64,000 nucleotides of DNA from Okapia johnstoni (lineage: Eukaryota > Chordata > Mammalia > Artiodactyla > Giraffidae). Shown piece after piece: positions 1 to 11,091 of this stretch. Numbering within the stretch: the stretch's first letter is position 1; each line of letters starts with the position of its first letter. Both the position numbers and the translations under genes were made by a program. Below the pieces are notes generated by a model. That model was not told the origin of the DNA and did no database searches. It was given only the letters and a program-made list of their open reading frames with translations. Location: positions 46,196,001 through 46,260,000 of the forward strand of contig CM044312.1 in the NCBI GenBank assembly GCA_024291935.2, written 5' to 3'.

Positions 1-380
1 CTTCTAGCTTACACTCTGCCCTTAAATAGCTGTGTGTCTGTATTACATTATTTTCCTGTTATACAACATAAAGAGGAGGTAGGGCTTGATACAGATGATG
101 TATAATATTTCTCTTTCTTTCCTCAAGTTCTCACCAGAGTTAGGGAGCTGAGCCCCTTCTCAGATACTCTTCTTTGCAAGGTTCAGTCAAGGAGGATTTT
201 ATTCAGCAAATATTTGAGAGCCTACTATGTGTCAATTACTGTGAAGTGTGTATTTTTTAACTGTGATAGCATAATATCAAATTGTATATTCCTGTGTGTG
301 TCATTCTCAAATATAATCTTGTGACGGAATACAAGAGAGAAAGAAGTAGAGAGAGGGAACTGAATAGAATGTGGCACAGG
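1..380. other. unassigned, with short MIR-like piece
   Basis: No gene or young repeat is seen. Positions about 190-245 carry text resembling the antisense start of MIR (cctactatgtgtcaattactg). The rest is unassigned A/T-rich sequence. Confidence 0.4.
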
Positions 381-936
381 AGATGGTGACTGCAGCCATG
401 AGATTAAAAGACACTTTCTCCTTGGAAGGAGAGCTATGCAAACCTAGGCAATGTATTAAAAAGCAGAGATATCACTTCGCCAACAAAGGTCTGTATAGTC
501 AAAGCTATGGCTTTCCCAGTAGTCATGTACAGATATGAGAGTTGGACCATATAAAAGGCTGAATGCCGAAAAATTGATGCTTTCAAATTGTAGTAATGGA
601 GAAGACTCTTGTGAGTCCCTTGGACAGCAAGGAGATCAAACCAGTCAATCCTAAAGGAAATCAACCCTGAATCTTTGTTGGAAGGACTGATGGTGAAGCT
701 GAAGCTCCAATACTTTGGCCACCTGATGTGAAGAGCTGACTCACTGGAAAAGACCTTGATGCTGGGAAAGACTGAAGGCAGGAGGAGAGGGGGGTTACAG
801 AGGATGAGGTGGTTGGCATCACCAACTCAACGGACATGTGTCTGACAGACTCCAGGAGATGGTGAAGGACAGGGAAGCCTGGCGTGCTGCAGTCCATGGA
901 GTCACAAAGAGTCAGACATGACTAAGCGACTGAACA
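381..936 (+). mobile_element. BovB LINE 3' fragment, degraded
   Basis: Reads as the 3' part of BovB ORF2 plus the short tail that ends in agtcagacatgactaagcgactgaac. Compared with the other copies here it has many substitutions and small deletions (for example a stop in place of the Trp-Cys-Trp segment near 585), so it is an older insertion. It is truncated at its 5' end. No target duplication was recognised. Confidence 0.9.
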
Positions 937-1395
937 GCAACATGGGGTAGAGAGACTGGAGAGTGCAGGGAAAAGGAATCAGAAGTAGAGGTCTGAGATG
1001 GTAGGAAAGTCAGTGAGGATGAATACCACAGAAGCAGTTCCTTGATGGAGAGTACTTTCAAGGGAGCAGAGAGAAGGTCCTGTTCTGAAGCCCTGATATC
1101 TGACAGCCAATGAAAGGTAAACAGTGGTTTCAGAAGTTAAAATTCCACTCTTAACTAATTTCTCCAAAATATCACTTTCTGAGTCCACCAAACAGGGAAC
1201 TCAGATGCTGGTGGGGACTCTTTAAGCTTCTGACTAATGGGTATCTGGGCTCAAGAAGGCGATGGGCAAATTCTAGGTTGAGGTTTTCCTTCAAATCAGC
1301 AGTAACTGTGGCTCCCACATTCCTCTGCCTTCACTTGGAAAGTCCAGTGACCAGATTTGTAGTGCTAGGCTTCGAGGTTGAATATCTAACCTTTA
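937..1395. other. unassigned sequence
   Basis: No repeat family, splice-framed ORF or RNA gene is recognised in this interval. Confidence 0.4.
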
Positions 1396-1405
1396 TTGAG
1401 GACTT

Positions 1406-1574
1406 CGGCTTCCCTGGTGGCTCAGCTGGTAAAGAATCCACCTGCAATGAGGGAGACCTGGGTTTGATCCCTGGGTTGGGAAGATCCCCTGGAGGAGGAT
1501 CCCATTCTAACCCACTCCAGGATTCTTCCCTGGAAAATCCCCATGGACAGAGGAGCCTGGTGGGCTATAGTCCA
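1406..1574 (+). mobile_element. Bov-tA SINE, 3'-shortened
   Basis: Starts with the tRNA-Glu-like head (ggcttccctggtggctcag, then ggtttgatccctggg as B box) and runs into the Bov-A part, but stops at tatagtccattgag, without the usual gagtcggacacgactgag tail. Flanked by near-identical 10-mers ttgaggactt (1396-1405) and ttgagtactt (1575-1584), probably the target duplication. Confidence 0.9.
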
Positions 1575-1589
1575 TTGAGTACTTGATCT

Positions 1590-1785
1590 CATGCACTTAC
1601 TGTTCTATGCTTTCTATGCATTATTTAATTAAATTCCTACAACAACCCCTTGAGGTGAATACTATTATAACTCTTGTTTTACAGATGAGGAAATTGAAGC
1701 ACAGAGAGCTGGTGACCTGCCTGTGTCACACAGCTGGTAGATCCGTCTGACTCCAGAGTTCTCACTGCTAATTGCATCATTAAAG
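1590..1785 (-). repeat. MIR SINE (old), antisense
   Basis: Antisense MIR is recognisable from the order: cattatttaattaaattcctac, tactattataactcttgttttacagatgagg, aattgaagcacagagagctgg, then the tRNA-like part near 1725-1770. Divergence is that of an ancient mammalian copy. Confidence 0.75.
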
Positions 1786-1813
1786 CTGTCTTTGTGGTGT
1801 AGTATGGTGGCTA

Positions 1814-3065
1814 GTAAAGTAATGCTCAAAATTCTTCAAGCCAGCCTTCAGCAATACGTGAACCATGAACTTCCAGATGTTCAAGCTGGTTTTAGAAAAG
1901 GCAGGGGAACCAGAGATCAAATTGCCAACATCCGCTGGATCATCAAAAAAGCAAGAGAGTTCCAGAAAGACATCTATTTCTGCTTTATTGACTATGCCAA
2001 AGCCTTTGACTGTGTGGATCACAATAAACTGTGGAAAATTCTGAAAGAGATGGGAATACCAGACCACCTGACTTGCCTCTTGAGAAACCTATATACATGT
2101 CAGGAAGCAACAGTTAGAACCAAACATGGAACAACAGACTGGTTCCAAATAGGGAAAGGAGTAGTCAAGGCTGTATATTGTCACCCTGCTTATTTAACTT
2201 ATATGCAGAGTACATCATGAGAAACGCTGGGCTGAAGGAAGCACAAGCTGGAATCAAGATTGCCGGGAGAAATATCAATAACCTCAGATATGCAGATGAC
2301 AGCACCCTTATGGCAGAAAGTGAAGAACTAAAGAGCCTCTTGATGAAAGTGAAAGAGGAGAGTGAAAAAGTTGGCTTAAAGCTCAACATTCAGAAAACTA
2401 AGATCATGGCATCTGGTCCCATCACTTCATGGCAAATAGATGGGGAAACAGTGGAAACAGTGGCTGGCTTTATTTTTCTGGGCTCCAAGATCACTGCAGA
2501 TGGTGACTGCAGCCATGAAATTAAAAGACACTTACTCCTTGGAAGGAAAGTTATGACCAATCTAAATAGCATATTAAAAAGCAGAGACATTACTTTGTCA
2601 ACAAAGGTCCATCTAGTCAAGGCTATGGTCTTTCCAGTAGTCATGTATGGATGTGAGAGTTGGACTGTGAAGAAAGCTGAGCACCAAAGAATTGATGCTT
2701 TTGAACTGTGGTGTTGGAGAAGACTCTTGAGAGTCCCTTGGACTGCAAGGAGATCCAACCAGTCCATCCTAAAGGAGATCAGTCCTGGGTGTTCATTGGA
2801 AGGACTGATGTTGAAGCTGAAACTCCAATACTTTGGCCACCTGATGCAAAGAGCTGACTCATTGGAAAAGACCCTGATGCTGGGAAAGATTGAGGGCAGG
2901 AGGAGAAGGGGACGGCAGAAGATGAGATGGTTGGATGGCATCACCGACTCAATGGACATGGGTTGGGTAGACTCTGGGAGTTGGTGATGGACAGGGAGGC
3001 CTCGTGTGCTGCGGTTCATGGGGTCGTAAAGAGTCGGACACTACTGAGCGACTGAACTGAACTGA
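1814..3065 (+). mobile_element. BovB LINE, 5'-truncated, 1.25 kb, with perfect TSD
   Basis: A 5'-truncated BovB covering the RT domain, the C-terminal part of ORF2 and the 3' tail (gagcgactgaactgaactga). The 10-mer atggtggcta occurs at 1804-1813 and again at 3066-3075, so both ends are exact and target-primed insertion is supported. A full BovB is about 3.2 kb, so roughly the last 40% is present. Confidence 0.95.
1816..2987 (+). pseudogene. BovB ORF2 reverse transcriptase remnant
   Basis: Encodes part of the RTE-clade ORF2 polyprotein, which in the living element nicks target DNA and copies the element RNA. Visible RT signatures are FIDYAKAFD (motif A, Asp codon near 1990) and RYADD (motif C, near 2286-2300), followed by the conserved C-terminal [15 protein letters not shown] and YFGHLM segments. 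The frame breaks at about 2163, where the stretch read as GVRQGC in other copies has lost one base (ggagtagtcaagg), so motif A and motif C are in different frames. A second one-base loss near 2965 garbles the end. The endonuclease domain is absent. Not functional; the family assignment is firm, and the break positions come from comparison with the other copies in this window. Confidence 0.9.
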
Positions 3066-3075
3066 ATGGTGGCTA

Positions 3076-3560
3076 AGGGCAGACTGAGTGTATTTTGCCA
3101 CAAGTTACTAGTATCAGAAGTGGGCTCTACATAAGGGCAGCTAGTGTAGGAGGCATGATGGACTCAAGTCTGTTTGCAAAGATCACAACTCTATTCTGCT
3201 TTCCAAAATTACCATCTCCAGTTTCTTTGGTGGGTATGCAGTGAGCCATGTAGTCCAATGAATATACCAATAAATATATTGAGCACCTACTCTATTGCCA
3301 TACCAGACTTAGGTTTACATCATATTTTCTCTCTCCTCCAATTTGGTGCTGATGTGGCTTTGATTGTGTTTTTAATCTATTACAGCTGCACAACTTCCCT
3401 TTTTCATAAAGTTATAGCCTTACCTGGAGACATGAAAGATGATATGGCCTGAATGTGGTGCTGGGGTGTGGGAAGGTAGTATGTCAGATACTCCATTAGC
3501 ACTCCCAGACCTGCCTGACCTAGCTAGTAATATCACCTGGGCTAAAAGCTGACTCAAAAA
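3076..3560. other. unassigned, with short MIR-like piece
   Basis: Mostly unassigned. About 3268-3305 (tattgagcacctactctattgcc) resembles the antisense start of an old MIR/L2-type repeat. Confidence 0.4.
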
Positions 3561-3656
3561 TGGGGAGGGGATACATGTATACCTATGGCTGATTCATGTT
3601 GAGGTTAGACAGAAAACAACAAAATTTTGTAAGCAATTATCCTTCAATTAAAAAAA
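3561..3656 (+). mobile_element. L1 3' end (ruminant type)
   Basis: The terminal 3'UTR of a ruminant L1: ggggatacatgtatacctatgg, ctgattcatgttgagg, then caattatccttcaatt and a short A tail. It is only about 95 bp, severely 5'-truncated. The A tail runs straight into a G10 homopolymer at 3657-3666. Confidence 0.75.
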
Positions 3657-3666
3657 GGGGGGGGGG

Positions 3667-6600
3667 CAACCAGGAAGTCCAGTTGCAGCACCCAAAGGGG
3701 CAAGCTTTTGATACTGGGCTACTTAGTGACGGAGGTGGAGTTCAGTAGCAAAAAGACAGAAGTTGCAGATGCATTATTACTCAGCAGCCAGAGGTAAAAT
3801 ATAAAAGCTATGGAACTGGCAAAAGAAGTTGATGCAAAGAGGGCAGGACAAATAATGCTCTCAGACTTGTTAAGCTGATGATATTCAGGTAGGGCTACAG
3901 TCCAAGAGAGGAAGGCTGGAGCAACACATGAAAGGAGACAGGAAAACATGGCTGAGACTTAATTGCCCCTGTCCTATAGTAAAAGAACTTTTTTTTTTTA
4001 AGCTGGGTAAATAGTCACCCTATGATAAAGGCTACATTTCCCAGCCAGCAGGATGTGGCCATGTGACCAAGTTCTGGCCAATGGGATATAAGCAAACCTA
4101 AAGAATGTGACTTAGCAGAAGTTCTCTTTATTGTTTTTAAATATATATGATGCACGCAGGTTATCTACTGAGTAACCCAAGTTTTAATAGTTTGGATATA
4201 CTGCATGACTGGAGTCCCCTTGATATTTCAGAGCCAGAAGTAACATCAAGATCATTTAGCCAAACTACTTTACTTTTCAGGTCTTTCAGTTTTCTCTAGT
4301 TAAAATGAGCCTTGTATGGCTATCGTGGTTTTAGAACAGACACAGGATGTTGTATAGGATATATGCCATTTCTATTCTCGTTTTATTTTGATGCCAAGGA
4401 TGGAGTGACTGCACATTCCTTTTGTATTTCTCTTGGACAATTCTAAGTCCCAGTATCAAGTCCAGATCCAAAAGCCAAAGCTGCTTTACTTAACAGCACT
4501 TGAGGAACTTTACTGGAAGCTGGTATTCTAACTGTACATCTCCAAGTTTAGCAGTTGAAGTTAGTGAAATGCCTGGTGCTAAGAAAAACAGAGTAATCAG
4601 GCATACTCTCTCCTAGATGTTACCCTACTAGCTACCAGGAAGGAAGTGCAAAGGAGGAGTTACAAGTGGCACTCACAGACTCCAGAAGGTAAGCTTCATG
4701 TTGACTTCAGTGTGCCTACAGAGGGCAGAACCTTTGAATAGCCCCACTAGCTTCTGTTACCTAGATGACCAGAACTGGCCAGGTGACTTTGGGAATCACG
4801 ATTGTTTAAGATTGGAGATGAGGTTTGGGGATGGCGGTGACTCTGGAAGGAATATGTATAAAAAACTGTCTTGCATCTCCAAAGAGAATTTCTAGAATTC
4901 CAGGAAAGTGATCTTAGCACCGCCTGAAATAGGGTATGTTTCTGAACTTTCATGATATCACTGCAGATGAGCCAAAAATTCTACTTTCTTCAGGGAGAAA
5001 AGTAATGTTTTTTTTTTTCCAGCAATTGATTTAGTTTAATACATACATAGTACTTCTTGAAGTACCAGAGACATCTTGGTAAGGATGTCTTCTCTCAGCT
5101 GCCACAGCCAGAGACTTGCATTTGCTGGCATGTCTGGATCAGATCAAAGGAGATAAAAAAGAAAAGAAAAAGGAGAGTGGAGTATAATCACAAGTCTTGG
5201 CAAACCACTCAAGTAATAACGTGGACTGGTGGAAACAGGAAACACTACTTGGTTTGGAGACTCATACTTGGATTTGACCTCATGGAATAAAGCGCACAAG
5301 CTCTTTGTCACTTAAAGGTGACCTAAAGGACAGTCACTAATCACCCCCCTAGATTATACTGACGACTCTACCCCAGATCTGATAATCTTTTAACAGATTA
5401 GAATTATTATTTTGGCCTGGTGAAAAATCTTTCTCTTATTTTATTTATAACAAGTTTTTCGTAAAATCTGATGAAGTGTCCTCACCTGGTCTCATTGTAT
5501 TTCTCCATCTTTGCAGGAACCAGGATTATGGGTATACAAGTGGGAGCACTACAATAGCTTAGATGACTTAAAGTGACTGTCTATTTGAGGGTAGACATTT
5601 AATGGAAATTTCTGTTTGTATAAGATTGCCTCTCTCTGGTTTGAGAGATTTACATAGGCTCTGAGAAGCAGCATCGAAGTTTTTGGCTCTGTTTGTGGCA
5701 TGTGCTGGTCTCCTGGACTATTTATGGGATAGTCTGGGTCAGATTTAATTCTTAAGCTTGGCGTTATACCTTCCTATGGTGAACTGAGGTTCAGATCTAC
5801 TTCCCTTGACCCCTGTATCCACATTACTACCCAGGAATGCTCTTCAAATCAGAATCTCTACCTCATTAGGGTGAGTTTCACAAAACTTTTAAAAGGTTGT
5901 TAGAAGCCATTCAAGAGGCAGTTTCTTCTGAAGGATTGATATGGATTTAACTGGGTGCTGTTTTAACACCATACATGTACTTCTGGATGTGTGGTATGGG
6001 TTTGCCTAGTGATGGAATAGGACTTTACATCAGTGATGATTTTGAAATGGATTCCTACTTCTGTGATCAATTGTGGACCCCTTAGTTTTTCTCCTCATCT
6101 GTGAAGTGAAGTCCCAGTGACACATAGAGTTTAGTTTGGCCCTTTTTCTACAATGTAGTTTTTAGATGCTGTCCCTAAAAAATTGCCTCGACTTACATAG
6201 TGAGTGTTTAAATGCTTTGTTGATGGACAGTCTCATTGGTTAAAGGAAGTAGCCTTGGTTATTAGCTAATAAATGTGGTTTAGAACAACCTCTGTGCCTT
6301 ATTCCTTCCTTCCTTCAAAGTCAATTATTACAGTTTCAGGACAAAGCAACACAGTCTTGGGAGAGGGGTATGTGAAATAGCCTCATTTTTGGCTTGCACT
6401 CTGCTTTTAATCTTGTTCTTCAGGCCATGTCTCATCTCCAGTTGAGTCATGAAATACAAATGAATAGCATCGGGACCTAACAGTGCTGTATGGACAGGTG
6501 AGGATAATTGATTTCCAGAATTTTGTTCATCAGTTACTTGGTATAGTACAGTAAGTAAATCAGTGTATATGTTGATTTTATAAAAGGTGAACAATTCTTT

Positions 6601-6701
6601 AGTCTGACTTATCTCAGAGGAAAATGTATGACTTGAGAGGCTAAAAATGAGCCAAACTGAAAGGAATATTCATGTAAAAGTGTTAAATGACCTTGAGAGT
6701 T
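3667..6701. other. 3 kb without recognised genes or young repeats
   Basis: No BovB, SINE, LTR or exon recognised. About 4035-4095 (tttcccagccagcaggatgt, then ggccaatgggatataagc) looks like an old interspersed repeat seen elsewhere in mammals that I cannot name. The ORFs here are short and lack codon conservation clues. Confidence 0.4.
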
Positions 6702-6708
6702 AAATCTT

Positions 6709-6826
6709 GGGAATTCCCTGGTGGTCCAGTGGTTAGGACTTCACGCTCTCATGGCTGAAGGCCCAGGTGCAATGCCTGGTCAGGAAACTAATATCCCACA
6801 AGCTGCATGGCACAGCCAAAAAAAAA
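6709..6826 (+). mobile_element. CHR-type tRNA SINE with A tail
   Basis: Starts ggaattccctggtggtccag and continues with the tRNA-like head (gtggttaggacttc, then gtgcaatgcctggtc), ending cacagcc plus A9. Flanked by aaatctt at 6702-6708 and 6831-6837. CHR SINEs are shared by ruminants, hippos and cetaceans. Confidence 0.85.
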
Positions 6827-6837
6827 GGTGAAATCTT

Positions 6838-7354
6838 ATAAGAGCATCTCATTTCAAAGATTTTATAAGTACTAGTTGTAAACATATGAAGGATCGATAT
6901 AAGTTGACTTAATTTTATGTGCTTGGTGGGGGTATGAAAAAGCTTCACTAAAAGAAATTGTGTATTTTGAACCATACTTTGTTGGTGGTTTTTGTTACAA
7001 TTTTGGAACTATATCCTTATATAAATGTCCTTCTAATACATATCAGAAATCCAGCATTAGACTTCTGGTATTCATGTCAAGTAGTATTCTCTATGCTTAG
7101 TCTCTGTGCATTTACTTCTCCTACTGTCTCTTTAAAGAAGAAAATCAAACAAACAATCAACCTGGTTTTCAATTCCCATCAAACAACACTGATCCCTGTT
7201 CATTGTAAATTCATTTCTACGGCACCGCTCTTTGCTATTGCTTGAGAATCATTTGAACACTTGAGCTGGGAGAGAAGTTTGAACAGTTTCTAAAATGGCT
7301 CAAATGGAAGTAGATCCAGATTCATATGAAATGCTATCACTCAGAAACAAAAGA
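6838..7354. other. unassigned sequence
   Basis: No repeat family or gene recognised. Confidence 0.35.
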
Positions 7355-7500
7355 GGTAACTTGAAGTAGTGGAAACAGTGTAGGCTTTTAAAACCAGGAA
7401 AGCCTAAGCTCAAGTCACCTTTCACCATGTAGTATCTGGGTGTGAAAATTAACCTCCTAAACCTCAGGGTCTTCTTTTAGGAAGGTACCTACCTAGTTCC
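7355..7500 (+). repeat. probable MIR SINE (old)
   Basis: Sense-oriented MIR-like order: agtggaaacagtgtaggctt, cctaagctcaagtcacc, aaattaacctcctaaacctcagg, ggaaggtacctacctag. Highly diverged. Confidence 0.5.
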
Positions 7501-8321
7501 TGTGTAATATGGAATGTAAAACTGATAGCACTGCCACAAACTTCCTGCCTGCCCCCAAAGGCTGAGTGATTAGTGACACACATCCTCCCAAGTCCATCAC
7601 CTGAAGATAAGGTAGGAAGCTTTGAAGTGCAGACTGTGTCAGCAGGAGTAATCTTCCCTGGAGCCGAAGTATACCTAAAACCTTCCTGGAGCAAGAACTG
7701 CAAAACTGTATCACTAAGAAGATAAGTTTAAAATCATGTTTGGACCATTTTGAATTTTAGGTATATCAAGGTGATGTAAGGCACTTCAGCTGGAGCAAAG
7801 ACTTTAGAAGTTTTGGTTGGTTCTTCATGGTGAGTTATTTGGTGAAGAATAAGAAAAGCCAAGCCACTGGCATAGGTCAGGGCCCAGGAAGCTCAGCAAA
7901 TAAGGCCATTTTCTGCATATGGGAAGCCTTTCTTCCCTTTTCTCAAGGATTCTGAGATAAATTTCAGAGGGTCAGGTTGGGGATTTGGGCCATTGGAACA
8001 ATTTCAATCTCACTCTGTTCCAGCCCTATTTCTGGTTTGGAAAGACACCTCTCCTTATTCCCCTCTCTCCACACACAACTAGATCAGTGTTTTCAAACTC
8101 TGGAATATTTTTCACAGTAAAAAAAAAGACATTTTATATCATAACCAAGTACATCCCCCCAAAAAACAAAGCTTTGCTTAAACAATATTTATACTTATTC
8201 ATGCACTCTGATGGTTTCTTTTCCATTCCATTTAATTCCATCCCATTCCAAAATATGCTGGTGGTAACCCACTACATTTCTTGACTCATTCAAGGGCCTT
8301 GATCCTCTGTTTGAAAAGACT
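7501..8321. other. unassigned, with short ATTCC-rich patch
   Basis: Nothing recognised except a short ATTCC-like pentanucleotide patch at about 8219-8250 (ttccattccatttaattcc) and an A8 run near 8119. Confidence 0.4.
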
Positions 8322-8331
8322 AGCCTTGGAT

Positions 8332-8522
8332 CAGTGGTAAAGAATCCACTTGCCAATGTAGGAGACTCAGGTTCTATCCCTGGGTCAGGAAGATCCCCTG
8401 GAGAAGGAAATGACAACCCACTCCACTATTCTTACCTGGGAAATCCTATGGACAGAAGAGCCTGCTGGGCTACAGTCCATGGGGTCACAAAAGAATTGGA
8501 AACAACTGAGCAACTAACCAAC
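8332..8522 (+). mobile_element. Bov-tA SINE
   Basis: Body runs from cagtggtaaagaatccactt through ctatccctgggtcagg to the tail aactgagcaactaaccaac. Near-identical flanks agccttggat (8322-8331) and agccttagat (8523-8532) mark the target duplication. The first bases of the tRNA-like head are missing. Confidence 0.9.
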
Positions 8523-8703
8523 AGCCTTAGATGAGTTCTCAGTGACACTGGCACTTTAGGAAAGATTCAAACACTAGAGAGTAGTCCTAGATTTACCCTC
8601 CCCACCCCCACTGCCTCCCAAATCTTATCCAGGCTGTAACTAGACCACAAAGACTGGCGTGAACTGGATTAGGCATTTGAGAATCATTCATATACTTTCT
8701 ACA

Positions 8704-8849
8704 GTTCAGTCATTCAGTCGTGTCCGATTCTTTGTGACTCCATGGACTGCAGCATTCCAGGCTTCCCTGTCCATCACTAACTCCCAGAGCTTGCTCAAAC
8801 TCATGTCCATTGAGTCGGTGATGCCATCCAACCATCTCATCCTCTGTCA
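8704..8849 (-). mobile_element. BovB 3' tail, antisense, about 146 bp
   Basis: Antisense BovB 3' terminus: cagttcagtcattcagtcgt through aaccatctcatcctctgtc. It is severely 5'-truncated, retaining only the last few ORF2 codons and tail. Confidence 0.9.
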
Positions 8850-9414
8850 CCCTCAGAAGTTTCCAAACTGAACTTCTAGCTCTGTTCTTGGGTATAGCTG
8901 ATTTGGATCATAAAGTTATGGATATGAAGACCAAAAAGGGTAAGTTAATGCCCTTAAATCAGAAAAAGGAAAGAAAGCATTGACCACGTTCACATCAAAG
9001 TTAAATGCTGGTTCTTATATCCCTGTCTTCATCATTTATAGCAAGTCCTAAAACTTACTTAAGTGGGCTAACTCAGACCCCTTTCCATAACACACCTCAT
9101 AGATGCCATTTAAAAATAACTTTGCAGTGAGATCTGTTCACTGAGGTAGATTTTCCTGGTCCAAAGCAACAGAATTATTCCACATGCCTATTCTCCTTCT
9201 GTTGGAAAGATGATCGAATGTTCCCACGGTATTTTAGAGAGCCCTAGTCCATGGAACAGTTTGTAAAAATCATCCCATTTAGAACAAAGAATGATGACCT
9301 GAACCTTCTCCTTGTCATCTGTAGATTATGTTGTTGATAGAGTCTACTCTTTTGGCAGATTTTTTTTTAATGTCAACTATGAAACAGCAGGCACAGGGAT
9401 ATGTGAGGGAACTC
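8850..9414. other. unassigned sequence
   Basis: No repeat or gene recognised. Confidence 0.35.
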
Positions 9415-9566
9415 AGGGAAGGAGGAGGAGGGGAAAGGGAGAAGGAGGAGGAGGAGGGGAAAGGCAGGAGGAGGAGGAGGGGAAAGGGAGGAGGAGGAGG
9501 AGGGGAAAGGGAGGAGGAGGAGAAGGGGAAAGGGTGAAGGAAGGGGAGGAAGAGAAAAGGGAGAAA
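9415..9566 (+). repeat. 152-bp polypurine GGA/GGGGAAA tract
   Basis: Only two pyrimidines (C at 9465, T at 9535) interrupt 152 bp of G and A. Internally it is built from GGA triplets punctuated by repeated ggggaaaggg blocks. Reads of about 60-90 residues in several frames through it are translation artefacts of the repeat. Confidence 0.95.
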
Positions 9567-9760
9567 TTCCTGTAGATTTCTTCACTGAACCTTAACAATG
9601 CCCTGTGAAGTATTATTGGCTCCACTTTGCATGTAGGGAAATCAAGGTGCTGAAAGTTCTGAAACTCCCATTTAATTGGCTGACTATTCCATGACTGAAT
9701 CCACTAAAAGTCTCCAACAAATTTCTCATTGATTACCCCATTTTTGGACTGTAAGCGAAG
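9567..9760. other. unassigned spacer
   Basis: Short stretch between the purine tract and the next SINE; nothing recognised. Confidence 0.35.
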
Positions 9761-9949
9761 GTGAAAGTCTCTCAGTCGTGTCCCACTCTTTGCGACCCTA
9801 TGGACTATACAGTCTATGGAATTCTCCAAGCCAGAATACTAGAGTGGGTAGCCTTTCCCTTTTCAGGGGATCTTGCCAACCTAGGGATCAAACCCAGGTC
9901 TCCCGCGTTGCAGCTGGACTCTTTACCAGCTGAGCCACAAGGGAAGCCC
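9761..9949 (-). mobile_element. Bov-tA SINE, antisense
   Basis: Antisense Bov-tA: gtgaaagtctctcagtcgtg at the 3' side through ccaggtctcccgcgttgc to tgagccacaagggaagccc at the 5' side. Its tRNA-like end is followed by an aberrant 53-bp extension (next entry). Confidence 0.95.
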
Positions 9950-10002
9950 AAGAATACTGGAGTGAGTAGCCTATCAATAGTAGCTGGTAAAGAGTCCAGC
10001 TG
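9950..10002. other. rearranged Bov-tA extension with 20-bp inverted copy
   Basis: Positions 9950-9975 (agaatactggagtgagtagc) repeat an internal part of the SINE in the same orientation, as in dimeric Bov-tA. Positions 9983-10002 are the exact reverse complement of 9911-9930. The second unit is therefore cut short and followed by a small inverted copy. Confidence 0.85.
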
Positions 10003-11091
10003 AACAAATACATTGTTGGCTAGAATGTGAAATCTGGAAACCATAAGAACACAAGGACTGAAAAGAATATTCATGGCTTTGGTGGACTGTTTTGAACTGC
10101 TTCCTCAGATCTTCATGATCAAGGTCAGCCCCCATCAGCAGGGACCCTTGGAGGACTCTGAGCACTACCACACATTCTGTTGATATCTGCAATGAGAGCA
10201 GTGAGGAATGAGAGGAGTGATCAGTATGAGAGTTTAAGTATAGGAATTCAGGAAAGTATTTTGTTGTAAAAACCTAGAAAACAAGGCCTCCCTTCATTTC
10301 AGTTTTTGTTTCATTCACTCTTCCTCTGCCTATCTTTCACCCCAGTGGCTGATTTACAGACTGACCTTTTACCAGGACCAGCCTTCACCTGCACTGACAC
10401 TGTCTTGGGGTGGGAGGAGGGTGGATACTGTGGGTAAATGCATGTTCGGATTTGCTTTGCTTTCAAAGCTGGACCTGATCTTCTCTTTGTCTTTCTGACT
10501 AGTTATGACTCATAGCCTAGCTGAACTCCGGGCCCTTGAGATACCAGGCAGGGTGGAGTGCTGTGTTATTTCTCTGCCCATACAGACTTCCCCAGGGTTG
10601 ACTGGTTCAGTACTGGGGTTGGGAATGGGAAGATCAAGTTTCATAGCTGTGGTTACCATCTCTATGGATACTGATTTTCGGGGATCCTCCTTCCTCACAA
10701 ACCCAGATCCCACCTCTTACAGAATTCATCCCCAACTGAGTAAAAATGAGTGTTGAATTCTTCACTCATATTCCAGAAGCTTCTCTTAAATTTCACACTG
10801 CCTGTATCAGCAAAGTCACCTACGTATTTCCAAGTGACAAGTAAGAATTTTTAATCTTTGAATCCAGTTCAAATTTAGATTACAAATATCAATAGAATCT
10901 GTTTGCTTTGTATTGCACAGTGTAAATAATCATATACATAAATTTTTTAAAAATCATAAAAATAAATCAAGCTCATCAAGGAAAACAATGAAAATTGGAA
11001 AAATGGAAGTAAATATCCACTATTAATATTTTTTTCTTCCCAGATTTAAAAAATTTCTATATGTATTTATCTTTTTGCTTTTTGGCACACC
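10003..11091. other. unassigned sequence
   Basis: About 1.1 kb with no recognised repeat. The ORF at 10505-10756 has no domain I recognise and no supporting splice context, so I do not call it a gene. Confidence 0.4.

Noticed and set aside
2390..3019. 209-codon minus-strand ORF
   Set aside because: Antisense shadow of the BovB ORF2 segment; the same shadow appears at every BovB copy (for example 20354-20704 and 62729-63160).
9312..9625. Several overlapping ORFs rich in Gly/Arg/Glu or Pro/Ser/Leu
   Set aside because: They translate the GGA repeat in different frames; the composition is dictated by the DNA repeat.
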